A stretch of 27,609 bases of DNA from contig JBGVFN010000033.1 of the NCBI GenBank assembly GCA_045121095.1, forward strand, positions 1-27,609. The letters are read 5' to 3'. Below the pieces are notes generated by a model. The model ran no database searches, was not told where the DNA came from, and saw only the letters and a program-made list of their open reading frames with translations. The translations under genes and the position numbers were made by a program. Origin of the DNA: TWA4 sp045121095. GTDB taxonomy: Bacteria; Bacillota; Clostridia; Lachnospirales; Lachnospiraceae. This document shows, piece by piece, positions 7,539 through 14,692 of the stretch (position 1 is the stretch's first letter; every line of letters starts with the position of its first letter).

Positions 7539-8669
7539 ATGGAAAAAACAAATACAAAAGCAAAACCTGCAAAGGACGCTTCCCAAAGTGGTTTTATGAA
7601 GTTTTTAAAGGGTGATGGTTTTACATACCTTATGGTGATTGTATTCTATGCAATCTTCCAGTACATGTCTGTATCAGGCAGTCTTTCCAGTCTGTTCCGT
7701 GGTATGCTGGTGCCTTTATGTATCTATTCTATTATGGCCCTGTCTCTGAACCTGACAGTAGGTATCATGGGCGAATTGAGTTTGGGACATGCAGGCTTCA
7801 TGTGTGTAGGTGCATTTGCCGGTGCAGCATTTTCCAGGATCATGCAGGATACGATTACGGTAGATCTGCTTCGTTTTACTCTGGCAATTCTGGTAGGTGC
7901 AGCATTTGCCGCTGTATGCGGTTTTATTATCGGTATTCCCGTACTTCGTCTGAAAGGTGACTACCTGGCCATCGTAACTCTTGCATTTGGTGAAATTATC
8001 AAAAACGTAATCAATGTTATTTACATGGGTGTAGATGAAAATGGTCTGCATTTTTCCATGAAGGACGAAGCGTCTCTGGGTCTTGCAGAAGGCGGTAAAG
8101 TGATTATTAAAGGAGCACAGGGTATTACCGGAACTCCTAAAAATGCGACTTTTACCATTGGTATCGTTCTGATCCTGATTACCCTGGTGATTGTATTGAA
8201 TCTGATTCATTCCCGTTCCGGCCGTGCAATTATGGCCATTCGCGATAACCGTATTGCAGCGGAATCCATCGGTATCAATATTACAAAATACAAAATGATG
8301 GCATTTGTTATTTCTGCAGCGCTGGCAGGTGTAGCAGGTGTACTTTATTCTCATAACCTGAGCTCTCTGATGGCTCAGCCCAAGAACTTTGGCTATAATA
8401 TGTCTATTATGATCCTGGTATACGTAGTACTGGGCGGTATCGGTAATATGCGCGGCTCCATTATTGCTGCATCACTTCTGACCATTCTGCCGGAGCTGCT
8501 GCGTGGTTTCAGCGATTATCGTATGCTGGTATATGCCATTGTTCTGATCGTAATGATGCTCTTTAACTGGGCACCGGCTTGTCTGCAGTTCCGTGAAAAG
8601 TATTCACCCAAGCAGATTCTTGCCAGAAAAAAAACAAAAGAAGCAGAGACAGCAAAGGAGGTACAGTAA
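7539..8669 (+). CDS. livM: Branched-chain amino-acid ABC transporter permease LivM
   Basis: 376 aa. A hydrophilic N-terminal tail of about 25 residues rich in Lys and Ala precedes multiple membrane segments. The LivM signature GELSLGHAGF is at 78-87, and the cytoplasmic ATPase-coupling stretch SRSGRAIMAIRDNRIAAESIGIN is in the second half. The C-terminus is Lys-rich. ATG 7539 lies 8 nt after AAGGAGG (7524-7530); a GTG at 7530 overlaps that site and is not credible as a start. Gap to livG is 3 nt, indicating tight co-transcription. Forms the membrane channel with LivH. Confidence 0.93.
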   Translation: MEKTNTKAKPAKDASQSGFMKFLKGDGFTYLMVIVFYAIFQYMSVSGSLSSLFRGMLVPLCIYSIMALSLNLTVGIMGELSLGHAGFMCVGAFAGAAFSRIMQDTITVDLLRFTLAILVGAAFAAVCGFIIGIPVLRLKGDYLAIVTLAFGEIIKNVINVIYMGVDENGLHFSMKDEASLGLAEGGKVIIKGAQGITGTPKNATFTIGIVLILITLVIVLNLIHSRSGRAIMAIRDNRIAAESIGINITKYKMMAFVISAALAGVAGVLYSHNLSSLMAQPKNFGYNMSIMILVYVVLGGIGNMRGSIIAASLLTILPELLRGFSDYRMLVYAIVLIVMMLFNWAPACLQFREKYSPKQILARKKTKEAETAKEVQ

Positions 8670-8672
8670 ATC

Positions 8673-9431
8673 ATGGCTTTATTGGATGTAAAAAATCTGA
8701 CCATTTCCTTTGGCGGTCTGAAAGCGGTAAATAATTTTTCTCTTTCCATTGAAAAAGGGCAGCTGTACGGCCTGATCGGTCCCAATGGTGCCGGTAAAAC
8801 CACGGTATTTAATCTGCTGACCGGTGTATACAAACCCGACAGCGGTTCTGTGGAGCTGGATGGAAAGAATCTTACCGGTAAAAGTACCATTGAAATCAAT
8901 CATGCAGGGATTGCCCGTACATTCCAGAACATTCGTCTGTTTAAAGAATTAAGCGTGCTGGACAACGTAAAAGCCGGCCTGCATAATGAATACAAATACA
9001 GCACATTATCCGGCATTCTGCGTCTGCCCTCCTACTGGAAAGTGGAAAAGCAGATGAATGAACGTGCCCTTGAACTGTTAAAGGTATTTGACCTGGACGG
9101 CGAAGCCAATACACTGGCAGCAAATCTCCCCTATGGTAAGCAGAGAAAGCTGGAAATTGCCAGAGCGCTGGCAACCAAGCCGAAGCTTCTGCTTCTGGAC
9201 GAGCCCGCAGCCGGCATGAACCCCAATGAAACAGCGGAGTTAATGGAAACCATCCGTTTTGTACGTGACAATTTCGATATGACCATTTTGCTGATCGAAC
9301 ACGATATGAAACTGGTTTCCGGTATCTGTGAAAAACTGACTGTACTGAACTTCGGTGCAACTCTGGCCTGCGGTGAAACCTCTCAGGTTCTGAACAATCC
9401 CGAAGTTATCAAGGCATATCTGGGTGAATAG
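8673..9431 (+). CDS. livG: Branched-chain amino-acid ABC transporter ATPase LivG
   Basis: 252 aa ABC ATPase. Walker A GPNGAGKT is at 36-43, the signature appears as LPYGKQRKLEIARA (about 152-165) and Walker B is LLLLDEP (172-178) with catalytic Glu177. The signature differs from the textbook LSGGQ, but a YG(K/Q)Q form is normal for LivG proteins. The insert LHNEYKYSTLSGILRLPSYW between the Q-loop (ARTFQNIRLF) and the signature is also typical of LivG. AAAGGAGG lies about 11 nt before the start. Dimerises with LivF to drive import. Confidence 0.93.
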   Translation: MALLDVKNLTISFGGLKAVNNFSLSIEKGQLYGLIGPNGAGKTTVFNLLTGVYKPDSGSVELDGKNLTGKSTIEINHAGIARTFQNIRLFKELSVLDNVKAGLHNEYKYSTLSGILRLPSYWKVEKQMNERALELLKVFDLDGEANTLAANLPYGKQRKLEIARALATKPKLLLLDEPAAGMNPNETAELMETIRFVRDNFDMTILLIEHDMKLVSGICEKLTVLNFGATLACGETSQVLNNPEVIKAYLGE

Positions 9432-9443
9432 GAGGAACATATC

Positions 9444-10154
9444 ATGGCAATGTTGGAAATCAGAGATTTACAGGTTTATTATGGTATGATCCAGGCCATC
9501 AAAGGAATTTCACTGGATGTTAATCAGGGGGAAGTTATCGCCCTCATCGGTGCCAACGGTGCTGGTAAAACAACCACTTTGCACACCATTACCGGACTTT
9601 TAAAACCGAAAGCCGGTTCCATTCTGTTCGATGGTGTAGATATTACCAGAATCGCACCCCACAAAATCGTATCCATGGGTATGGCCCATGTACCGGAAGG
9701 ACGCCGCGTATTCTCAGAACTGACCGTACTGCAGAATCTGCGTCTGGGTGCTTACACCAGAAATGATAAAAATGAGATTGAAGAATCCCTGGCAGGTGTA
9801 TACAAACGCTTCCCCCGTCTGGAAGAACGTAAAAACCAGATAGCCGGAACCTTGTCCGGTGGTGAACAGCAGATGCTGGCCATGGGCCGTGCGCTCATGT
9901 CAAAACCCAAGATCATCCTTATGGATGAACCTTCCATGGGTCTGTCACCCATCTTTGTAAATGAAATCTTCAAGATCATTCAGGATGTAAGTGCAGACGG
10001 CGTAACCGTACTGCTGGTAGAGCAGAACGCAAAGAAAGCCCTTTCCATTGCAGACCGTGCTTATGTACTGGAAACCGGCACCATTTCCCTGGAAGGAAAT
10101 GCGCAGGATCTGCTGAATGACGATTCTATTAAGAAAGCATATCTGGGTGAATAA
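9444..10154 (+). CDS. livF: Branched-chain amino-acid ABC transporter ATPase LivF
   Basis: 236 aa ABC ATPase. Walker A GANGAGKT (36-43), the LivF-specific GMAHVPEGRRVFSELTV near 79-95, signature LSGGEQQMLAMGRAL (137-151) and Walker B IILMDEP (157-163). The start has AGGAGG about 8 nt upstream, and the gene begins 12 bp after livG. Last gene of the operon; a terminator follows at 10240-10274. Confidence 0.94.
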   Translation: MAMLEIRDLQVYYGMIQAIKGISLDVNQGEVIALIGANGAGKTTTLHTITGLLKPKAGSILFDGVDITRIAPHKIVSMGMAHVPEGRRVFSELTVLQNLRLGAYTRNDKNEIEESLAGVYKRFPRLEERKNQIAGTLSGGEQQMLAMGRALMSKPKIILMDEPSMGLSPIFVNEIFKIIQDVSADGVTVLLVEQNAKKALSIADRAYVLETGTISLEGNAQDLLNDDSIKKAYLGE

Positions 10155-10239
10155 AGGATCTGTTTATCTCTTTCCATTGAAAGTATAACCGGAAGTATAA
10201 CTGGATAATTTAAAGAACTTTATAATCGAAATAATTTGG

Positions 10240-10274
10240 ATGCCCTGCAGTCAAAAGACCGCGGGGCATTTTTT
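10240..10274 (+). terminator. Terminator of the liv operon
   Basis: ATGCCCTGCAGTC and GACCGCGGGGCAT form a stem with one mismatch and one G-U pair around an AAAA loop, followed by a T-run. It lies about 85 bp after livF. Confidence 0.8.
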
Positions 10275-10314
10275 ATAAAACGCTGTTTTCTTGTATTAAA
10301 AAAGATGGTTCTGT

Positions 10315-10416
10315 GGTAAAATAACGTTTACCATATACTCTATTCTATTTAATTATGCAGTAAAGCATATGCAGATATCATATGTAAATATCATATGGGT
10401 ATTTATATGCAGATAT
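10315..10416. promoter_or_regulatory. AT-rich leader of trxB with palindrome and paired direct repeats
   Basis: TGGTAAA and TTTACCA form a perfect 7-bp dyad with a 6-bp spacer (10315-10334). ATATCATATG occurs at 10375-10384 and 10388-10397, and ATATGCAGATAT at 10367-10378 and 10405-10416. TAAAAT at 10317-10322 could be a -10, but no well-spaced -35 is found, so the promoter is not firmly placed. Confidence 0.35.
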
Positions 10417-10446
10417 ATTGCAAACAAAGAAGGAAAGGATGAAAAA

Positions 10447-11367
10447 ATGAGTGAAAATATATACGATTTAATCATAGCCGGCTCCGGTCCTGCGGGTCTG
10501 ACCGCTGCAATCTATGCCATGAGAGCAGAACTGAAAACCCTGGTAATTGAGAAAAATTACATGAGCGGCGGACAGATCATTAATACCTACGAAGTAGACA
10601 ACTATCCCGGTTTTCCAGGAATCAACGGATTTGATCTGGCCATGAAATTCCATGAACATGCCGTAAAACTGGGTGCAGAATTCACAACAGATGAAATTCT
10701 TTCAGTAAAAAAAGAAGAAAACAATCTCTGGACCGTAACCGGTACCAATGGCATTTACCAGGCCAGAGCAGTCCTGGCTGCCTGCGGTGCACACCATCGA
10801 AAATTAAATATCCCCGGAGAAGAAGAATTTGCCGGCAAAGGCGTCAGTTATTGCGCAACCTGTGACGGCGCATTTTACCGCGGTAAAACTACAGCCGTGA
10901 TCGGCGGCGGTGACGTAGCCGTAGAAGATGCCATTTTCCTGGCTCGCATGTGTAAAAAGGTATATCTGGTCCACCGCAGAGACCAGCTGCGGGCAGCCAA
11001 AAGCCTCCAGAAAAAACTCATGGAACTTCCCAATGTGGAAATCCTCTGGAACAAAGTACCCGACGAAATTGTAGGAACCAAAACGGTAGAAACCCTCTAT
11101 ATCAGTGATACTCAGACTGGAGAGCAATTTGACTATGCCGTAGACGGCGTATTCATTGCAGTTGGCATCACACCCGACAGCAAAGCTTTTGCAGAAATCA
11201 CCCAAACCGACGAACAAGGCTACATTATCGCCGGCGAAGACTGCACAACCACCACAGAAGGTCTTTTTGCCGCCGGAGACATCCGCACCAAACCCCTTCG
11301 TCAGATCATCACCGCAGCCGCTGATGGAGCAAACGCAGTCAGCGCCGTTGAGAAGTACTTGATTTAG
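10447..11367 (+). CDS. trxB: Thioredoxin reductase (NADPH-type)
   Basis: 306 aa low-molecular-weight flavoprotein disulfide reductase. FAD site GSGPAG (12-17), redox pair CATC (Cys136, Cys139), NADPH-domain GGGDVAVE (153-160), HRRDQLRA near 176-183 that normally recognises the NADPH phosphate, and C-terminal FAD motif LFAAGDIRTKPLRQI. The length is standard. It would transfer electrons from NADPH to thioredoxin in the cytoplasm. ATG 10447 is preceded by AAGGAAAGGA; the open frame from 10369 adds 26 residues encoded by the AT-rich leader repeats and is not likely translated. No thioredoxin gene is adjacent. Monocistronic by its surroundings. Confidence 0.92.
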   Translation: MSENIYDLIIAGSGPAGLTAAIYAMRAELKTLVIEKNYMSGGQIINTYEVDNYPGFPGINGFDLAMKFHEHAVKLGAEFTTDEILSVKKEENNLWTVTGTNGIYQARAVLAACGAHHRKLNIPGEEEFAGKGVSYCATCDGAFYRGKTTAVIGGGDVAVEDAIFLARMCKKVYLVHRRDQLRAAKSLQKKLMELPNVEILWNKVPDEIVGTKTVETLYISDTQTGEQFDYAVDGVFIAVGITPDSKAFAEITQTDEQGYIIAGEDCTTTTEGLFAAGDIRTKPLRQIITAAADGANAVSAVEKYLI

Positions 11368-11405
11368 ATTTCTGTGTTTTTTTCGTTAAACATCCCTGCC
11401 ATAAA

Positions 11406-11434
11406 TTGACAGCAGTAATATCCTTTGTTATACT
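11406..11434 (+). promoter_or_regulatory. Sigma-A promoter with a long leader to the NlpC/P60 gene
   Basis: TTGACA (11406-11411), 17-bp spacer, TATACT (11429-11434). A start near 11441 would give a leader of about 250 nt. The 11368-11693 stretch also holds a small dyad AAAAAGT-TACA-ACTTTTT (11490-11508) and AAAAAG/CTTTTT near 11560-11578. I looked for the c-di-AMP (ydaO) and GEMM riboswitch hallmarks expected before wall hydrolases and did not see them. Confidence 0.65.
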
Positions 11435-11693
11435 TACACAGATTTTATAGTTGTTCTGTCTTTATGACAAATACATTACGGAAAAAAATAAAAAGTTACA
11501 ACTTTTTTAAATAATTGAAAACTTTCTGTGATGTTGGAACATCTATATACTGTGAGCGAAAAAGGCAAAGCTTTTTTGGACAGGAATCCGATTGAAACTT
11601 CAGGATTTCTGATTCGGACAAGTATCAGCATCTGCTTACAACGACGAGACAAAAGATGACGACAAGTTATTATAAAATTCGTGGAGGTAACAA

Positions 11694-13079
11694 ATGAACA
11701 AAGGAATCAGAGTACTTGCAGCAGCTTTAACTGCTGTACTGGCTGCTGCCAATTCATTTCCTGCTCTTGCAGCGGGATCATCTTTGCCCACTGATACTGC
11801 AGTTGCAGGTATTGCCCTCAATATCAGCGAGTACAACGAAAAGGCAGAGAATTCAGAAGATGGTCTGAAAAAAGTAATGTCCGCGGCAACTGCAGAGAAA
11901 GCGGATGAAGAAAAAGAAACAAAGACCACATCCGAAGAAAAGAAAGATACAACTGATGCGGAAAAAGCAACTGATGAAAACGCAGCAGAAGAAAAGGAAG
12001 AAGAACCTTCTCCTTACGAGAATATCGCCATTACTCAGGTAAGTAATTACGTAAATATCAGAAAGAAACCCAACACAGACAGTGAGATCCTGGGTAAGAT
12101 TTATGATAATGCGGCAGCTACCATTCTGAAAACGGTTGACGGTGAGGATGGTAAGTGGTATTACATCAAATCCGGCAGTGTAAAAGGTTACATGAAGGCT
12201 GAGTTCTTCGTAACTGGCGAAGAAGCAGAAAAGATTGCCAAAGAAGTAGGTAATGTTCTCTGTAAGACCACTGCTACAACATTAAGACTTCGTGAAAAAG
12301 CAAGCACTGACAGTACAACCATTACATTATTAGCAGAAGATTCTGTATACTCTGTATTGAAGGAAGATGTAACCAACAAAAAAGGTGAGACATTCCTGAA
12401 GGTTCTGGTCAGCGAAGGCGATGACGAAGAAGAAGATGTAAAAGGTTATATTTCTGCAGATTATGCAGAAGTTTATGTAGAATTTGAAGAAGCAATTTCG
12501 ATTGAAGAAGAACAGGCAGAACTGAGACGTCAGGAAGAATTAAGAAGACAGGAAGCAGAAGCGGCAGCAGCAGCTCAGGCAGCAGCATCCAGCAGCTCTA
12601 ATTCCTCTTCATCCAGTTCCTCCAGCTCATCCAGTTCCTCCAGCAAGAAGAGCTCCAGTTCCTCTTCATCCAGTTCCTCCAGCAAGAGCAGCTCAAGCAG
12701 CAGCTATAAAGGATCCGGTACTGGTGCAGCAATTGCAGCAAAGGCACAGCAGTATGCAGGATGGCTTCCCTATGTATGGGGCGGTTCAAGTCTGAGCTCC
12801 GGTGCAGATTGCTCCGGTTTTACCATGGCAATCTATGCATCCTATGGTATCAGCTTACCTCATAGTTCTTCTGCACAGGCAGGCGGCGGACGTTCCATCA
12901 GCCGCAGCGAACTGCAGCCCGGTGATCTGGTATTCTACGGTAACGGCGGCATCAACCATGTAGCAATCTACATTGGCGGCGGCCAGATTTGTCACGAAGC
13001 AAACTCACGCCGTGACTGTGCCATCGACTCCATCGGATACTGTGGAGCACCCGTTAAGTATGTTACATATTTACACTAA
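11694..13079 (+). CDS. Secreted SH3b-SH3b-NlpC/P60 peptidoglycan endopeptidase
   Basis: 461 aa exported protein. Signal peptide MNKGIRVLAAALTAVLA through SFPALA-A (cleavage near 26-27) is followed by a charged Glu/Lys/Thr region (50-107). Two bacterial SH3 domains sit at about 111-172 (NYVNIRKKPNTDSEILGKI) and 187-262 (TTLRLREKASTDSTTI). A short Glu/Arg/Ala coiled coil (270-297), a poly-Ser/Lys linker (299-338) and a C-terminal NlpC/P60 domain (343-461) complete it. The catalytic triad is visible: Cys373 in ADCSGF, His422 in NHVAIYIGGG and His434 in CHEAN. It would bind wall polymers through SH3b and cut gamma-D-Glu to diamino-acid links. AGGAGG-like GTGGAGG is just upstream of ATG. Single-gene unit with its own promoter and terminator. 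Confidence 0.92.
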   Translation: MNKGIRVLAAALTAVLAAANSFPALAAGSSLPTDTAVAGIALNISEYNEKAENSEDGLKKVMSAATAEKADEEKETKTTSEEKKDTTDAEKATDENAAEEKEEEPSPYENIAITQVSNYVNIRKKPNTDSEILGKIYDNAAATILKTVDGEDGKWYYIKSGSVKGYMKAEFFVTGEEAEKIAKEVGNVLCKTTATTLRLREKASTDSTTITLLAEDSVYSVLKEDVTNKKGETFLKVLVSEGDDEEEDVKGYISADYAEVYVEFEEAISIEEEQAELRRQEELRRQEAEAAAAAQAAASSSSNSSSSSSSSSSSSSSKKSSSSSSSSSSSKSSSSSSYKGSGTGAAIAAKAQQYAGWLPYVWGGSSLSSGADCSGFTMAIYASYGISLPHSSSAQAGGGRSISRSELQPGDLVFYGNGGINHVAIYIGGGQICHEANSRRDCAIDSIGYCGAPVKYVTYLH

Positions 13080-13160
13080 GCGGACATTCAGCTGATAAGA
13101 GTAATGGATTCCTGTAACTGTGCAGGTAATGAGCAGTTACGATGATTATGAATACGAATA

Positions 13161-13206
13161 AAAGGTAACAATTTAGTTTAAAAGCTAGGTTGTTACCTTT
13201 TTTATT
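13161..13206 (+). terminator. Terminator of the NlpC/P60 gene
   Basis: AAAGGTAACAA (13161-13171) pairs perfectly with TTGTTACCTTT (13190-13200), and the T-run continues to about 13203. Confidence 0.9.
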
Positions 13207-13244
13207 TACGCAAAGGCACAGGACAGGCAAAAATACAATTACGC

Positions 13245-13277
13245 GAAAAAAGAGGCATGGACCAAATCCATGCCTCT
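13245..13277 (-). terminator. Terminator of hpf (minus strand)
   Basis: AGAGGCATGGA (13251-13261) pairs perfectly with TCCATGCCTCT (13267-13277). On the minus strand it is followed by a T-run (A-run 13245-13250 on the plus strand). It faces the NlpC/P60 terminator in a convergent arrangement. Confidence 0.88.
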
Positions 13278-13282
13278 CCGGC

Positions 13283-13310
13283 TTATCTTATTTGAATTAT
13301 CTTATTTGAA
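13283..13310. repeat. 14-bp tandem duplication
   Basis: TTATCTTATTTGAA occurs twice head to tail (13283-13296 and 13297-13310) between the hpf stop and its terminator. Probably a slippage duplication. Confidence 0.8.
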
Positions 13311-13348
13311 ACCAACGCCACATCGGTATCGGAATTTTATTCATCCTG

Positions 13349-13885
13349 TTAGCATTCCGGTTCGATCAGACCATAGGTACCATTTTTTCTCTTGTAAACT
13401 ACATTGATCTCTTCTGTAAATGCATTGCGGAATACGAAGAATGTATGTCCAAGCAGTTCCATCTGCATGCAGGCTTCTTCAGGATCCATAGGTTTTACAG
13501 CAAAACGTTTGGTACGTTCGATACGGATTTCTTCCGGATCTTCGAAATCTTCTTCAATATAGGAATCTGTAAAATCACTGATGGAAACAGCTCCTTTATT
13601 GGAAGAGGTCAGTTTGGTTTTGTACTTCTTCAGCTGACGTTCGATAATCTCCTCGACCAGATCAATAGAAACATACATATCGGTACTTTCCTGCTCTGAG
13701 CGGATAATGTTGCCTTTGACGGGGATGGTAACTTCAATCTTCTGGCTGTCTTTTTCCACACTGAGTGTAACATTAACCAGTGTGTCGGGACGGAAATACT
13801 TTTCCAGTTTCCCCAGCTTGTCCTGAACGGCATCCTTAAGACCCTCGGTTACGTCGATATTGCGCCCAATAATATTAAAACGCAT
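13349..13885 (-). CDS. hpf: Long-form ribosome hibernation-promoting factor
   Basis: 178 aa. The N-terminal HPF/YfiA domain (1-95) opens with MRFNIIGRNIDVTEGLKDAVQDKL. A flexible acidic linker (about 96-122) leads to the C-terminal dimerisation domain (124-178) with KPMDPEEACMQMELLGHTFFVFRNA and NVVYKRKNGTYGLIEP. The long form dimerises two 70S ribosomes directly into 100S particles in Gram-positive bacteria. GAAGGAGC is just upstream of the ATG on the minus strand. It is the only minus-strand gene in the window, divergent from secA across an 807-bp intergenic region. A well-spaced promoter and a 12-bp inverted repeat lie upstream. Confidence 0.95.
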   Translation of the reverse strand: MRFNIIGRNIDVTEGLKDAVQDKLGKLEKYFRPDTLVNVTLSVEKDSQKIEVTIPVKGNIIRSEQESTDMYVSIDLVEEIIERQLKKYKTKLTSSNKGAVSISDFTDSYIEEDFEDPEEIRIERTKRFAVKPMDPEEACMQMELLGHTFFVFRNAFTEEINVVYKRKNGTYGLIEPEC

Positions 13886-13996
13886 AAAATCAGCTCCTTC
13901 GGACTATGATATTTAACACAGCTTTCAGGAAATCTACTTTTTAGGAATCGTTTTCATGATTAAAAAATAAAATTTCTAAAAAAGAAAGCGGTGTTA

Positions 13997-14033
13997 TATG
14001 ATGATTATCTGAAATTGGTGAATAATCATCATA
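13997..14033 (-). promoter_or_regulatory. 12-bp inverted repeat in the hpf 5' untranslated region
   Basis: TATGATGATTAT (13997-14008) and ATAATCATCATA (14022-14033) are perfect complements separated by 13 nt. They lie between the hpf promoter and the start codon, so they form either an operator or an RNA hairpin in the leader. Confidence 0.6.
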
Positions 14034-14045
14034 AAGTCTGATAAT

Positions 14046-14073
14046 ATTATAACACATTTTATAGGAAATTCAA
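14046..14073 (-). promoter_or_regulatory. Sigma-A promoter of hpf
   Basis: On the minus strand: TTGAAT (14073-14068), 16-bp spacer, TATAAT (14051-14046). The leader to the hpf start would be about 155 nt. Confidence 0.6.
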
Positions 14074-14345
14074 GTAGAATTGATGAATTTGCAGAAAATT
14101 TATAAGATTTTTTGGTTTTGATTATAAAGTATTAATTATTCTGCAAAAAAGGTAGAATTTCGTTTATAATAGTAAATATTGCTTCATATATTTTCTATTT
14201 AAAAAGGCATGTATCGGGTTTTATAAAAATCAGGTATAAAATATTGTTTCGTACGCAGGAGCTGTCAATAGGTTTTGGGTATTTATGAAAGTACAAATTG
14301 CATTTCATGGATATATACAAAACGGATGTTTGCAATTGACAAAAA

Positions 14346-14480
14346 ATATCCACGCACAGTTGTCCATAACTTTAATGTGGATAATGTGGATAACTTCGTG
14401 AATAACTTGTTTTTTCACGAAAATGGCTGTTTTTGAATGGTGGATAACTTTTTACGTGGATATACACAAAATGTGAATAA
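14346..14480. promoter_or_regulatory. DnaA-box cluster in the hpf-secA intergenic region
   Basis: Within 135 bp there are two abutting perfect DnaA boxes, TGTGGATAA at 14376-14384 and 14385-14393, and a TGTGAATAA at 14472-14480 that also fits TTATNCACA. Near matches are GGTGGATAA (14439-14447), ATATACACA (14460-14468, opposite orientation), CGTGAATAA (14397-14405), CGTGGATAT (14455-14463), ATATCCACG (14346-14354) and TTGTCCATA (14360-14368). The flanking 13900-14340 is very AT-rich. No dnaA, dnaN or rpmH gene is nearby, so this is not a standard oriC. A DnaA-titrating or DnaA-regulated site is the likely role. Confidence 0.75.
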
Positions 14481-14634
14481 ACTAATTTGAACAGAAGAAG
14501 GCTCAAAAAAACGGTGAAAAAGTTGTGCATTTTGCTAGTTGGAATCCGATGGATTTCTTTGAAAAATGGTAGGTGTATTTACACAGGGGTTCAGGTACGG
14601 TATCATTTGCATAAAAACGTTACTGGAAAACTGG

Positions 14635-14663
14635 TTGAATTGCTCCCGTTTAAGTGGTACAAT
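14635..14663 (+). promoter_or_regulatory. Sigma-A promoter of secA
   Basis: TTGAAT (14635-14640), 17-bp spacer, TACAAT (14658-14663); start expected near 14670, giving a leader of about 23 nt. Confidence 0.7.
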
Positions 14664-14692
14664 CTAACAGATGACTAACATGGAGGTTCATA

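Noticed and set aside
14487..14678. 63-codon frame upstream of secA with a basic, hydrophobic start, considered as a SecM-like leader peptide
   Set aside because: It starts at TTG without a ribosome binding site, and the best secA promoter (14635-14663) lies inside it, so most secA mRNA would not contain it.
13886..14692. Chromosomal replication origin
   Set aside because: DnaA boxes and AT-rich DNA are present, but neighbours are hpf and secA, with no dnaA, dnaN, rpmH, parAB or gidAB. A DnaA-titration or regulatory site is a better reading.
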